64,000 nucleotides of DNA from Armatimonadota bacterium (GCA_031081585.1 JAVHLY010000004.1:52928-116927); one strand, 5' to 3'. Shown: positions 33,719 to 42,499, numbered from the stretch's first letter. Notes: generated by a model not told the origin, from the letters alone. Translations and numbers: made by a program.

Positions 33719-35458
33719 GTGACCGCAACCTTCCGCCTGCCCTCGACGTCGGCCGAGCGCGCGCTGCGCGCCGCCCTCGACCGCCTGCAGGACCTGCGCG
33801 CCGTCGAGCGGCTCTGGCAGCGCGACCCGACCCTGTGGGGGACGGATCCCGCCGTGCAGCGCTCCGCCACCGCGCGCCTGGGCTGGCTGGACGCCCCCGC
33901 GCGGATGCGGGACGCTCTGCCGGCACTGCTGGGCTGGTCCCCGCCCCGCGCCGCGCGCGTCCTGCTCGTCGGCATGGGAGGCAGCAGCCTCGCCCCCGAG
34001 GTGATGGCGCAGGTCCTGCCGCGTCAGGGCCCGCCCTTCCTCGTCCTCGACAGCACCGCCCCGGCGGCCATCCGCGAGGCGGAAGCCGGCGGGCTCGACG
34101 GCGCGGTGGTGGTGGTGAGCAGCAAGTCGGGGACGACCGCAGAGACCCGCGCGCTGGCCGCCTACCTGCTGGAGCGGGCAGGGGAGCGCGCCCGCTTCGT
34201 GGCCATCACCGATCCGGAGACGCCGCTGGCGGCGCAGGCCGCGGACCCGCCGTTCGTGCGCACCTTCCTCAACCCCCCGGACGTCGGGGGGCGGTACGCC
34301 GCCCTCACCTACGTCGGGCTCGTCCCCGCCCGCCTGTGCGGCGTGGATGTCCCCCGGCTGCTGGGGCGGACCGGCCCCATGGTGGAAGCCTGCCGCTCCC
34401 CCGACCTCCAGGCCAACCCCGGCGCGCTGCTCGCGGCCTTCCTGGCGTCGGCTGCCGAAGCGGGCCGGGACAAGGTCACGCTGGTGGCGAGCCCGGCTCT
34501 GGCGCCGCTGGGGGCGTGGGTGGAGCAGCTCCTGGCCGAGAGCACGGGCAAGGCGGGTCGGGGGCTCCTGCCAGTGGAGGGGGAGCGGCTGGGGCCGCCC
34601 GAGGTCTACGGCGCCGACCGCCTCTTCGTGCGCCTGACCCTGGCGGCGGAGCAGGACGAGGCGACGGACGGCCTCCTGGAGCGCCTGGTGCGGGCCGGCC
34701 ATCCGGTGGTGCAGCTGGTCGTGGACGACCCCTACGACCTGGGGCAGGAGTTCTTCCGCTGGGAGGTGGCCACGGCGCTCGCCGGGGCGCTTTTGGGGAT
34801 CAACCCCTTCGACGAGCCCGACGTGCAGCTGGCGAAGACGGTGACGGACCGCCTGCTGGAGGTCGCGCGGCGCGCAGGGCGTCTGCCCGACGCCCCGCCG
34901 CCGGGCGTCCGGGTGCTGGACGCCAGGGGTCCGGGGGCACGCCTGTCGGAGGCCTTCGCCGACCTCCTCCGGGACCTGGAGCCACCCGCCTACGCCGCCT
35001 TCCTGGCGTACGCGCCACGGACGCGGCAGGCCGAGGACGCGCTGGCGGCGATGCGCTGGGCTGTGCGCGACACGCGGCGCGTCGCCACCGTGCGCGGGTA
35101 CGGCCCGCGCTACCTCCACTCCATCGGCCAGTACTTCAAGGGCGGACCCAACACGGGCACGTTCGTCGTGGTGACGGCCGAGACGAGGGAGGACCTCGCG
35201 GTGCCCGGAGCGGGCTACACCTTCGGCACCCTCCTGCTGGCGCAGGCGCTCGGCGACATCGGGGCGATGGCCGAGCGCGGGCGTCGCATCATGCACGTCC
35301 GGGTGGCGGAGTCGGAGGCCGGCCTGCAGACGCTGGCCGGGGCGGTGCACGCCGCCGTCCCCGCGGCGGAGGCCTCCGGGGCGGAGGTGGGCGTCCCCGC
35401 GTCCGCGTCAGGGCCCGAAGAACCAGGGGAAGAGGCGCCGGGCGGCTTCCACGAATAG
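33719..35458 (+). CDS. pgi: Glucose-6-phosphate isomerase
   Basis: A 579-residue SIS-domain isomerase that interconverts glucose-6-phosphate and fructose-6-phosphate. Motifs are VLLVGMGGSSLAPEVMAQ, VVSSKSGTTAETRAL, the QEFFRWEVATALAGALLGINP segment in the second SIS domain, and a late YLHSIGQYFKGGPNTG. The sequence is closest in style to the isomerase half of transaldolase-isomerase fusions, but no transaldolase is present. GTG 33719 begins at the conserved part; GTG 33707 is possible. The last 51 bases overlap the end of the convergent ExoD-like gene; its C-terminal 35 residues are low complexity. Confidence 0.88.
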   Translation: MTATFRLPSTSAERALRAALDRLQDLRAVERLWQRDPTLWGTDPAVQRSATARLGWLDAPARMRDALPALLGWSPPRAARVLLVGMGGSSLAPEVMAQVLPRQGPPFLVLDSTAPAAIREAEAGGLDGAVVVVSSKSGTTAETRALAAYLLERAGERARFVAITDPETPLAAQAADPPFVRTFLNPPDVGGRYAALTYVGLVPARLCGVDVPRLLGRTGPMVEACRSPDLQANPGALLAAFLASAAEAGRDKVTLVASPALAPLGAWVEQLLAESTGKAGRGLLPVEGERLGPPEVYGADRLFVRLTLAAEQDEATDGLLERLVRAGHPVVQLVVDDPYDLGQEFFRWEVATALAGALLGINPFDEPDVQLAKTVTDRLLEVARRAGRLPDAPPPGVRVLDARGPGARLSEAFADLLRDLEPPAYAAFLAYAPRTRQAEDALAAMRWAVRDTRRVATVRGYGPRYLHSIGQYFKGGPNTGTFVVVTAETREDLAVPGAGYTFGTLLLAQALGDIGAMAERGRRIMHVRVAESEAGLQTLAGAVHAAVPAAEASGAEVGVPASASGPEEPGEEAPGGFHE

Positions 35459-36055
35459 CCCCAGCGCCGTGGCGAAAGCGCCGATCACCGCCCCGCCGGC
35501 GACGATGCCGGCGAGCACGAAGACCCCGTCGTCGTTGAGCAGGCCAAAGCCGATGGCCATGATGGCGAGCGTCGGCAGCAGGTTCATGAAGGGGGCGGGG
35601 CTGGCCAGCAGCAGCCCCAGCAGGAAGACGACCACCGCGGCCAGGCGCACCACGAGCGGGTGGTTGAGGATGGAGTAGCGCCGCCGCGAGAACCGCTCCA
35701 TGCGCCGCACGAGCGGGATGGCCCGCTGCCGCAGCGCCGCCATGGTCTGCGCCGAGAGGACGTGGCGCCGCACCCGCCCCGGGAGCCAGGGGCGCTCCCG
35801 TCCCAGGAAGAGCTGGATCGCCAGGAGGGCGTAGAGCGCGCCCACGACCGTCGAGGCGCCGGGCGGGAGCACGGGGATGAGCATCGGCAGGCCAAGGGCG
35901 ATCATCAACAGGCCGAACCCCCGTTCCTCCGCCCGGTCGAAGAGCTCTCCCACGGTGATGCGCTCCTCGTGGGTCAGCAGCCGGTCGAGCACCACGCTGA
36001 TGGGCGGCGGGGACTCGGCCTCCACCAGACGGGGGGGTCGGGGAGGGGCGGTCAC
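35408..36055 (-). CDS. ExoD-family membrane protein
   Basis: A 215-residue integral membrane protein of the ExoD (exopolysaccharide synthesis) family: ISVVLDRLLTHEERITVGEL, then FGLLMIALGLPMLIPVLPPG with four or so hydrophobic segments, including VVFLLGLLLASPAPFMNLLP and GIVAGGAVIGAFATALGLF. The family is linked to exopolysaccharide production and alkaline tolerance in rhizobia, with no known reaction. GTG 36055 has GGAGGAG five bases upstream. Divergent from the secreted protein at 36104. Confidence 0.85.
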   Translation of the reverse strand: MTAPPRPPRLVEAESPPPISVVLDRLLTHEERITVGELFDRAEERGFGLLMIALGLPMLIPVLPPGASTVVGALYALLAIQLFLGRERPWLPGRVRRHVLSAQTMAALRQRAIPLVRRMERFSRRRYSILNHPLVVRLAAVVVFLLGLLLASPAPFMNLLPTLAIMAIGFGLLNDDGVFVLAGIVAGGAVIGAFATALGLFVEAARRLFPWFFGP

Positions 36056-36103
36056 CGGGCTCCTCCGGCAGGAGAGGGGCCGGGCCGCGGGGAAGCAGAC
36101 GCC

Positions 36104-36520
36104 ATGATCTCCCGCATCGTCTGCGCGGCGCTGGCGGCCGGGGTGTTCCTGATCCTGCCCGGTCGCGCCGCCTCCCAAGCTCCGCCGGTTGCTGTCTCCC
36201 AGACCGAGCGCATCGCCCGCAACTTGGCGGATAACATCCTCGGGGAGGGGTCGGTGAAGTCGGTGCGGGAGATCGACCAGGGGCGGGGCCTGGCCATGGT
36301 GTGGGAGTCGGCCACGTACCGAGCCCACCACAGCCCCACCCAGACCCGGGAGCTCCTGCAGGCCGAGGTCGAGCTCGCGCTGGGCGCCATCTTCCAGATC
36401 CTCCGACAGATCGAGCGCATCCAGTTCCAGATCCTCCAGGGCAAGCGCCAGCTGGCCAGTGGCGAGGCGAGCCGCACGCAGCCGCTGCGCATGCAGTTCG
36501 CCCGCGAGCTGGGCGGCTGA
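36104..36520 (+). CDS. Small secreted protein of unknown function
   Basis: A 138-residue protein with a clear signal peptide (ISRIVCAALAAGVFLILPG, cleavage likely after RAASQA). The mature part is helical and charged (LLQAEVELALGAIFQILRQI, then QFQILQGKRQLASGE). No family recognised. ATG 36104 lies 48 bp from the divergent ExoD-like start, and the following gene is 21 bp away. Confidence 0.65.
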   Translation: MISRIVCAALAAGVFLILPGRAASQAPPVAVSQTERIARNLADNILGEGSVKSVREIDQGRGLAMVWESATYRAHHSPTQTRELLQAEVELALGAIFQILRQIERIQFQILQGKRQLASGEASRTQPLRMQFARELGG

Positions 36521-36541
36521 CCGGCCGTCGGGCCGCCTGCG

Positions 36542-36979
36542 GTGGCGCAGGCTCGGGGTCTGACCCCTGCTGACAAACGCTTCCTGGCCACCATCATCCA
36601 CCAGGTGTGGCGTCACTGTCAGGTCTTCGTCACGCTGGCCGTGGAGCGGAGCCCCGAGGAGGCCTACGGCGCCCTGGAGGAGCTGGCGGAGTGGGTGACG
36701 GCGCAGCGCTCGACGCTCTCCCCGGCCTCGCGGCGTCCGCGGGCGCTGACGCCTGTGGGACGGCGTGTCGGGCGGGAGCTCCTCGATGACGTGGACACCT
36801 TCTGTCATGCCATCGGGGAGATGGTGGCCGGCCTCCAGGTCTCCGGATTGGACCCCGACGAGGTGGAGGAGGAGGCGCTCGCCATCATCGAGGGGTTCGT
36901 CGGGTGGACCCGGCTCATGGCCGCCCAGCTGGGCCTGGCCCGCAACCTGCGCCCGCACACCCTCTGGTTCGACCGGTAG
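36542..36979 (+). CDS. Helical protein of unknown function
   Basis: A 145-residue cytoplasmic protein with a GTG start. It is all helical in appearance (DKRFLATIIHQVWRHCQVFV, DEVEEEALAIIEGFVGWTRL) with no recognisable motif or membrane span. It lies between a secreted protein and an iron-permease-like gene in the same direction with short gaps. Confidence 0.6.
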   Translation: MAQARGLTPADKRFLATIIHQVWRHCQVFVTLAVERSPEEAYGALEELAEWVTAQRSTLSPASRRPRALTPVGRRVGRELLDDVDTFCHAIGEMVAGLQVSGLDPDEVEEEALAIIEGFVGWTRLMAAQLGLARNLRPHTLWFDR

Positions 36980-36996
36980 GCGGGGGGGGTGGTGGC

Positions 36997-37386
36997 ATGC
37001 AGGACTTCTTCCACCGCGTCGCCCAGCGCGCGGCGCAGCTGGTCGGGAGCCCCTGGGCCTTCATCGCCGCCGTGCTCGTGCTCGTCGGCTGGGCGGCGAC
37101 CGGGCCGGTGTTCCACTTCAGCGATACCTGGCAGCTCGTCGTGAACACGGGGACCACGATCGTCACCTTCCTCATCGTCTTCCTCATCCAGAACACCCAG
37201 AACCGCGACGCCCGAGCGATCCACCTCAAGCTCGACGAGCTGATCAGGGCGGTGCGCGGTGCCCGGACCCGGCTCGTCGACCTCGAGGACATGACCGAGG
37301 CGGAGCTCGACGCGCTGGAGAGGGAGTTCCAGGCGCTGCGCCGGCGGTTGTCGCGCCGCCGCCCCCGGGAGGAGGACCGCAGGTAG
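36997..37386 (+). CDS. Low-affinity iron permease-like small membrane protein
   Basis: A 129-residue protein with two N-terminal membrane spans (AFIAAVLVLVGWAAT and TGTTIVTFLIVFLIQNTQNR) and a soluble, charged tail beginning DARAIHLKLDELIRAVRGAR. The second span with FLIQNTQNRD is the signature of the 'low affinity iron permease' family, named after yeast Fet4; a transport role in bacteria is unproven. ATG 36997. Confidence 0.85.
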   Translation: MQDFFHRVAQRAAQLVGSPWAFIAAVLVLVGWAATGPVFHFSDTWQLVVNTGTTIVTFLIVFLIQNTQNRDARAIHLKLDELIRAVRGARTRLVDLEDMTEAELDALEREFQALRRRLSRRRPREEDRR

Positions 37387-37461
37387 CGGGCGGGCAGTGA
37401 GCGTGCTATGCTGCGGCGGGGGCGGCGCCTGGCCCGGAGCCAGGCGCCGGTGAGTCTCACG

Positions 37462-37929
37462 ATGGCCACGGCACGGGTGGACTACGGCGCGGCGCTGGAG
37501 CGCGTGAAGGCGCTCCTGGCGGGCGGCGGCGTGCAGGCCGTCGTCGACTACCTGCACGAGCACGTCCCGCACTTCTCCTGGGTGGGGATCTACTGGGTCC
37601 AGGGGCGAGACCTGGTGCTCGGCCCCTGGCGCGGGCCGCAGGCCACCGAGCACACGCGCATCCCCATCGGGACGGGGATCTGCGGGGCGGCCGCCGCCTC
37701 CGGCCGCACCGAGGTCGTGGACGACGTCCGCCAGGACCTGCGCTACCTGGCCTGCTTCCCGTCCACGCGATCGGAGATCGTCGTGCCCATCCTCCGGGAC
37801 GGCCGGGTGGTGGGCGAGATTGACATCGACAGCGACCGCCCGGCGGCGTTCAGTGAAGCCGACCGGGTCTTCCTGGAAGAGGTGGCCGCCCTCATCGCCG
37901 CCCAGGTGTCCTCCAGGGCTCCCACCTAG
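37462..37929 (+). CDS. GAF-domain protein, free methionine-(R)-sulfoxide reductase-like
   Basis: A 155-residue single GAF domain: HFSWVGIYWVQGRDLVLGPW, IGTGICGAAAASGRTEVVDD, then ACFPSTRSEIVVPI and GEIDIDSDRPAAFSEAD. This layout is that of the free methionine-(R)-sulfoxide reductase group, whose catalytic cysteines sit in the GxCG and the ACxxxxxSEI segments; both are present here. It would repair oxidised free methionine. ATG 37462 begins the conserved part; an earlier start at 37408 would only add unconserved residues. Confidence 0.78.
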   Translation: MATARVDYGAALERVKALLAGGGVQAVVDYLHEHVPHFSWVGIYWVQGRDLVLGPWRGPQATEHTRIPIGTGICGAAAASGRTEVVDDVRQDLRYLACFPSTRSEIVVPILRDGRVVGEIDIDSDRPAAFSEADRVFLEEVAALIAAQVSSRAPT

Positions 37930-38091
37930 CCCACCCGAGGACCGGCACCGGCCGGGAGGCCGTCAACGTGGCGGCTCCTTCGCTGAGCAGGCCGTCGACA
38001 TGGGGGGTCCTCGCCCGGCCGGCCCGCTCGCGTCGTCCGCCCGTCCGGGAGCGGTCACCCTCGTCCGGAGCCGTCACAGAGGAGCACGCGC

Positions 38092-39093
38092 ACGGCTGAG
38101 CCCGCCATCGTCACGGAGGACCTGGTCCGCACCTTTCGCGGCCGCCGCTCCCCGGCCAACCCCACCGGGGCCCCGGTCGTGGCCCTGGACCGGGTCTCCC
38201 TGGAGGTGCAGGAGGGGGAGCTGTTCGGCCTGCTGGGGCCCAACGGGGCAGGGAAGACCACGCTCATCAAAGTGCTGGTGACCCTGCTCCTGCCCACGGC
38301 GGGGCGGGCCCTGGTCGACGGCTTCGACGTCGTCCGCCAGGCTCCGCAGGTGCGCGAGCGCATCAGCGTCGTCTCGGGCGGAGAGCACTCGGGGTACGGG
38401 CTGCTCACCGTCCGCGAGCAGCTCTGGATGTTCGCCCAGTTCTATGGCATCCCCACCCGGCAGGCGCTGGCCCGCATCGACGAGCTGCTGGCCGTGGTGG
38501 GCCTGACCGAAGAGCGGGACCGCAAGGTGCAGCAGCTCAGCACGGGGATGCGGCAGAAGATGAACCTGGTGCGGGGGCTGCTGCCCGACCCGCGGATCCT
38601 CTTCCTCGACGAACCGACGCTGGGCCTGGACGTGGAGGTGGCCCGGGTGATCCGCGCCTACGTGCAGCAGTGGCCTCGTGAACGGGCGGGCCGCACCATC
38701 CTGCTCACCACCCACTACATGGCCGAGGCGGAGGAGCTGTGCGACCGCATCGCCATCATCCACCAGGGGCGCATCATCGCCTGCGACACGCCGGCGGGGC
38801 TCAAGCGCGCGGCGGCGCAGGGCGCCTACTTCCTCCTGGACACGGAGCGCCTCGACGGCGCGGGCTTCCTGGAAGCCCTCCCCGGGGTGGAGCGGGTACA
38901 CGCCGCCACCCTCGACGGCCATACCGAGATCCGCCTCCACCTGCGCGACGACGGTGCCATCGCCGAGGTGGTGGCCGCGCTCGCGCGCCGGGGGCGGCGC
39001 ATCCTGCGGCTGCAGAAGGTGGAGCCCAGCCTGGAGGAGGCCTTCATCGCCCTGGTGGGCCGCCGGCTGGAGGAGGCGGACCAGCCGACGTGA
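38092..39093 (+). CDS. ABC-2 type transporter ATP-binding protein, start codon unclear
   Basis: An ABC ATPase of drug/polysaccharide exporters: Walker A GLLGPNGAGKTTLIKVL, signature LSTGMRQKMNLVRGLL, Walker B RILFLDEPTLGLDVEV, H-loop LLTTHYMAEAEELCDR. The first canonical start codon in frame is GTG 38179, but the residues before it (AIVTEDLVRTFRG) are the first strand of the domain, so translation must begin earlier. Between the in-frame stop at 37984 and 38179 there is no ATG, GTG or TTG. AGAGGAG followed after seven bases by ACG 38092 is my best candidate; CTG, or a base error, are alternatives. Two permeases follow. Confidence 0.85.
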   Translation, partial: TAEPAIVTEDLVRTFRGRRSPANPTGAPVVALDRVSLEVQEGELFGLLGPNGAGKTTLIKVLVTLLLPTAGRALVDGFDVVRQAPQVRERISVVSGGEHSGYGLLTVREQLWMFAQFYGIPTRQALARIDELLAVVGLTEERDRKVQQLSTGMRQKMNLVRGLLPDPRILFLDEPTLGLDVEVARVIRAYVQQWPRERAGRTILLTTHYMAEAEELCDRIAIIHQGRIIACDTPAGLKRAAAQGAYFLLDTERLDGAGFLEALPGVERVHAATLDGHTEIRLHLRDDGAIAEVVAALARRGRRILRLQKVEPSLEEAFIALVGRRLEEADQPT

Positions 39094-39134
39094 CGCCGCC
39101 GGCGGGCGAGCGGCGCCCGTGACGTCCGGCAGCG

Positions 39135-39200
39135 GACAGTCACCATGGCAGCGGCGGACAGTCACCATGGCAGCGGCGGACAGTTACCACGGCAGCGGAG
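39135..39200 (+). repeat. 22-bp tandem repeat carrying start codons in shifting frames
   Basis: Three units of 22 bp (39135, 39157, 39179; core GACAGTCACCATGGCAGCGG). Copies 1 and 2 each contain ATG, copy 3 has ACG. Because 22 is not a multiple of three, each copy puts its start in a different frame, and only the ATG of copy 2 (39167) is in frame with the permease. Confidence 0.85.
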
Positions 39201-40057
39201 GGCCGGTCACCACGACCGTGACGAGCGCGACGATCTCCGTCCCCCGCGTCGGCGGCCTGCGCCGCGCCCTCTACGCGGTGCGCGGGCGGGCCTACCCGCG
39301 CGTCGTGGGGGCGATGCGGGAGCCCTCCTGGCTCTTCTACGACATCGTCCTGCCCCTGCTTGGCGCGGTGGCCTTCGTCTTCGTCTACCGGGCCCTCGGC
39401 GCGCCGCCGCGCTTCACCGGCTACGTCATCATGGGCGGGGCCACGCTGGCCTTCTGGATGAACGTCATGTGGAACATGGCCGCCCAGTTCTACTGGGAGA
39501 AGCACCAGGGCAACCTGGAGCTCTACCTGGCCGCGCCCTGCGGGCTCGTGCCCATCCTGCTCGGGATGGCGGTGGGCGGGCTGCTGGGGACCTCGGTACG
39601 GGCGGTGGTGGTCGTGCTCACCGGGGCGCTCCTCTTCCAGGCGCCGCTGCCGGTGAGCTCCTGGCCGGCCTTTGCCGCCATCGTCCTCCTAGGCCTGGTG
39701 GCGCTCTACGGGCTGGGGATGGTCTTCAGCAGCCTCTTCCTCCTCTGGGGGAGGGAGGCCTGGCACACCGTGCAGCTGCTGCAGGAGCCGGTCTACCTGG
39801 TGAGCGGGTTCTACTTCCCGGTGCGCGCGCTCGGGCCATGGGTGGGGATGGTGGCGTCGCTCATCCCCATCACCCTGGCGCTGGACGGCCTGCGCCAGGT
39901 GATGTTCCCCGGCGTCCACCCTGCGCTGGCGCCGCTGGCGTGGGAGGTGGGCGGACTCGCCGTGCTGGCGGTGCTCTTCACCGCCCTGGCCCTGCGCGTG
40001 CTGCGGCTGATGGAGCTCCTGGCCCGGCGCGAGGGGCGCCTCTCCTTCCGCTGGTGA
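39167..40057 (+). CDS. ABC-2 type transporter permease, first
   Basis: A 296-residue membrane protein with about six spans, including LFYDIVLPLLGAVAFVFVYR, GYVIMGGATLAFWMNVMW and LVALYGLGMVFSSLFLLWG, and a typical ABC-2 segment VYLVSGFYFPVRALGPWVGM. The start is placed at the ATG inside repeat copy 2; there is no clear ribosome-binding site there, and GTG 39218 is an in-frame alternative nearer the conserved region. It is followed by a second permease, so the exporter is a heterodimer with the ATPase upstream. Confidence 0.87.
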   Translation: MAAADSYHGSGGPVTTTVTSATISVPRVGGLRRALYAVRGRAYPRVVGAMREPSWLFYDIVLPLLGAVAFVFVYRALGAPPRFTGYVIMGGATLAFWMNVMWNMAAQFYWEKHQGNLELYLAAPCGLVPILLGMAVGGLLGTSVRAVVVVLTGALLFQAPLPVSSWPAFAAIVLLGLVALYGLGMVFSSLFLLWGREAWHTVQLLQEPVYLVSGFYFPVRALGPWVGMVASLIPITLALDGLRQVMFPGVHPALAPLAWEVGGLAVLAVLFTALALRVLRLMELLARREGRLSFRW

Positions 40058-40076
40058 TCATCCGCGGGCCGGCGAG

Positions 40077-40964
40077 ATGACCCGTCCGGTGACGCGAGCC
40101 GTGGCAGCTCCGCCGCGCTCCAGGCTGGCCAGCGCCCTCCGTGCCGTGCGCATGGGCGCCTGGCTGGGCTGGCAGGTGCAGGCCAACTGGACCGACCCGC
40201 TCCTCTTCTTCATCTACTCCATCGCCAGGCCGCTCGGCGGCGCGCTCATCCTCGTCTTCATGTTTGCCGTCGTGGCCGGCGGTCGGCGCGGGCCCCTGCT
40301 CGACTTCTTCCTGGTGGGCGCGGCGCTGTGGCCCTACGTCGTCTGGACCATGCAGGGGCTCGGGTGGGCGGTGCTGGAGGAGCGCGAGCACTTCAAGATG
40401 ATCCGCTACGTCTACACCGCGCCCATCCCGTTCTGGGCCTTCCTGGTCGGGCGCGGGCTGAGCATGACGCTCACCGGGCTCGCCCCCATGCTCATCACCC
40501 TGCTCCTCGGAGTGGTGGCGCTGGACCTGCCGCTCGTCTTCTCGCCCGAGCGCGCCGCCTACGCGCTCGCCGCCTTCCTCCTGGGCCTGGCCGGCCTCGT
40601 GGCCATGGGCCTCCTGCTCGTGGGAGTGGTCTTCCTCATCTCGGGCGAGGCCTGGCGGCTGCCCGAGGCGGTGGGGGCGGCGCTCTACCTGCTCTCGGGG
40701 GCGATCTTCCCGGTGACCGTCCTCCCGGGATGGCTGCAGGGTCCGGCCCGGGTCGTCCCGGTCACCTGGTGGCTGGAGGCGATGCGGCGGGCGCTGCTGC
40801 CCGCCGGCCACCCGCGCTCCTTCCCCGCCCTGGACGATGGTGCGGTGCTGGCGCTGCTCGGCCTGACCGTGGCGCTGGCCGCGCTCATGGGAGGGCTGGT
40901 CTACCAGGCCGGGCTCTGGAGCGCCCGGCGCCGCGGGATCCTGGACGCGGAGACGCACTACTGA
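40077..40964 (+). CDS. ABC-2 type transporter permease, second
   Basis: A 295-residue membrane protein with about six spans. LLFFIYSIARPLGGALILVF, LWPYVVWTMQGLGWAVLEER, YVYTAPIPFWAFLVGRGLS and YLLSGAIFPVTVLPGWLQGP fit the ABC-2 family. The ATG lies 20 bp after the first permease. The substrate is unknown; drug, lipid or glycan export are all possible. Its 3' end overlaps the convergent DHFR gene by 7 bp. Confidence 0.9.
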   Translation: MTRPVTRAVAAPPRSRLASALRAVRMGAWLGWQVQANWTDPLLFFIYSIARPLGGALILVFMFAVVAGGRRGPLLDFFLVGAALWPYVVWTMQGLGWAVLEEREHFKMIRYVYTAPIPFWAFLVGRGLSMTLTGLAPMLITLLLGVVALDLPLVFSPERAAYALAAFLLGLAGLVAMGLLLVGVVFLISGEAWRLPEAVGAALYLLSGAIFPVTVLPGWLQGPARVVPVTWWLEAMRRALLPAGHPRSFPALDDGAVLALLGLTVALAALMGGLVYQAGLWSARRRGILDAETHY

Positions 40965-41512
40965 CGGCCGCTGCCTCCCACCGCTCCCGGGGCACTCTCC
41001 GGTGGCGCCGGCCCGAGGGCCCGTTCCAGCACCAGGTAAGTGGCGTCGTGCTCGTTCTCGGCGTCGCGGGGGTGGTGCTCGGCCCAGACCACCCGCCACG
41101 CTCCGGGATCCCAGGCCGGGAAGGTGGCGTCCCCCGCCGGAGCGGCGTGGACCCGGGTCAGGTAGAGGCGGTGCGCGTGGGGCAGGGCCACGGCGTAGAC
41201 TTCCGCCCCCCCGAAGACGAAGACCTCACCCGCCCCCGCGGCCCGGGCCAGTGCCTCCTCCCAGGAGTGGACCACTTCCACGCCCTCGGCCGGATAGTCG
41301 GCGCGGCGGGTCAGGACGATGGTGCGCCGCTCGGGGAGCGGACGGCCCAGGCGGCGCAGGATGGCTTCGTGGGTCTTGCGCCCCAGGATGACCGTGTGGC
41401 CCACCGTCAGCGCCCGCAGGCGGCGCAGGTCGGTGCGCAGGCGCCAGGGGAGGTCGCCACCTCGCCCGATCACCCCGTTGTCGGCGACGGCCGCGACGAT
41501 GGCGATGCGCAT
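40958..41512 (-). CDS. folA: Dihydrofolate reductase
   Basis: A 184-residue DHFR that reduces dihydrofolate to tetrahydrofolate with NADPH. The N terminus IAIVAAVADNGVIGRGGDLP, WRLRTDLRRLRALTVGHTVI, LGRKTHEAI, and the cofactor segment VFVFGGAEVYAVAL are all in place; the C-terminal 20 residues are unconserved. It lies 66 bp downstream of thymidylate synthase on the same strand, the usual pairing because ThyA produces dihydrofolate. Confidence 0.95.
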   Translation of the reverse strand: MRIAIVAAVADNGVIGRGGDLPWRLRTDLRRLRALTVGHTVILGRKTHEAILRRLGRPLPERRTIVLTRRADYPAEGVEVVHSWEEALARAAGAGEVFVFGGAEVYAVALPHAHRLYLTRVHAAPAGDATFPAWDPGAWRVVWAEHHPRDAENEHDATYLVLERALGPAPPESAPGAVGGSGRQ

Positions 41513-41578
41513 GATCCTGTCGAGCCCGGCGTCCCGGCCCCCGCGTTCATCGGGGAGCCGGTCCGGGCAGACCGCCCC

Positions 41579-42499
41579 TCACAGCGGCGTGGGGATGCGC
41601 ATGCGCGGCAGCGCCGGGACGTAGTCGCGCACGGTGAAGTGGTGCGGCCGGAAGGCAAAGAGGTCCTCCACGGTCGGGTCGAGCTCCACGGTGGGGAAGC
41701 GGCCCGGCGGCGCGGCCAGGAGACGCTCCACGTGGGCGAGCTGGGTGGCGTAGATGTGCACGTCGTCGAGGTAGTAGACGAGGGCCCGGGGGCGGAACCC
41801 CGTCACCTGGGCCAGCATGAGGGTGAGCGCGGCGTAGTGGATCAGGTTGAAGACCAAGCCCACCGGGGCGTCGGCGCTGCGCTGGCGGTGGCTGAGGGTG
41901 AGCTCGCGGGTGGTGGGGTTGAGGTGGACGTGGAACCACCCGTGGCAGGGAGGGACGACCGCGCGCGGCCGGCGGCCGAAGGCCCGGGTGAGGTACTGAG
42001 GGATCCAGGGCGAGACCTCGTGGTGGCGGAGCTCCGGATGGGCGCGGATCTGCGCCACCAGGTGGGCGAGCTGGTCGAACGGCTCCCCTTCGGCGGTGGG
42101 GAAGCGGCGGAAGGCGGCGCCGTACGAGGCGGGGCCCAGGTCGCCCGGAGGCAACCCCAGCGCCTCGCACCGCTCCGGGGTCACCCAGCTCGCCCACCAG
42201 TAACACCCGAACCGCTCCAGCTCCTCCCGGGTCTGCGCGCCGTTGAGAAAGGCGCAGAGCTCGCCCAGGGCCTGGTAGAAGGGCGAGGGCCGTCCGTTCC
42301 CCGGCGGCGCGCTGACCAGGTCCCGCTCGGTGATCACCGGGAAGCCGTTCTCCAGGGGGAAGCGGAGCAGGTGCCCGATCACCCTGCGGGCGGGGGCCCC
42401 ATGGGCCGTGGGCACCTCCTCCCCTTCGTCGAGGATCCTGGTGAGCAGGTCCCGGTACTGGGTGTCGGGGGTGCGCTCCGCGTAGGGCCGGTAGATCAT
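41579..42499 (-). CDS. thyA: Thymidylate synthase
   Basis: A 306-residue ThyA that methylates dUMP with methylene-tetrahydrofolate. The catalytic cysteine is in VVPPCHGWFHVHL, the dUMP-binding part is SHRQRSADAPVGLVFNLIHYA-like (RQRSAD, then FNL), and the C-terminal DVHIYATQLAHVERLL is conserved. The protein has inserts relative to the short E. coli form. ATG 42499 is used; TTG 42508, with GGAG about eight bases before it, is possible. The 350-bp leader upstream carries an unusual inverted repeat. Forms an operon with folA. Confidence 0.93.
   Translation of the reverse strand: MIYRPYAERTPDTQYRDLLTRILDEGEEVPTAHGAPARRVIGHLLRFPLENGFPVITERDLVSAPPGNGRPSPFYQALGELCAFLNGAQTREELERFGCYWWASWVTPERCEALGLPPGDLGPASYGAAFRRFPTAEGEPFDQLAHLVAQIRAHPELRHHEVSPWIPQYLTRAFGRRPRAVVPPCHGWFHVHLNPTTRELTLSHRQRSADAPVGLVFNLIHYAALTLMLAQVTGFRPRALVYYLDDVHIYATQLAHVERLLAAPPGRFPTVELDPTVEDLFAFRPHHFTVRDYVPALPRMRIPTPL

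Noticed and set aside
33719..35458. Bifunctional transaldolase/glucose-6-phosphate isomerase
   Set aside because: Only the isomerase part is present; there is no transaldolase barrel or its lysine motif.
38179..38181. GTG 38179 as start of the ABC ATPase
   Set aside because: It would remove the conserved first strand of the domain, and no ribosome-binding site precedes it.
39135..39200. CRISPR-like array
   Set aside because: The repeats are directly adjacent with no spacers, only three copies, and no cas genes are present.
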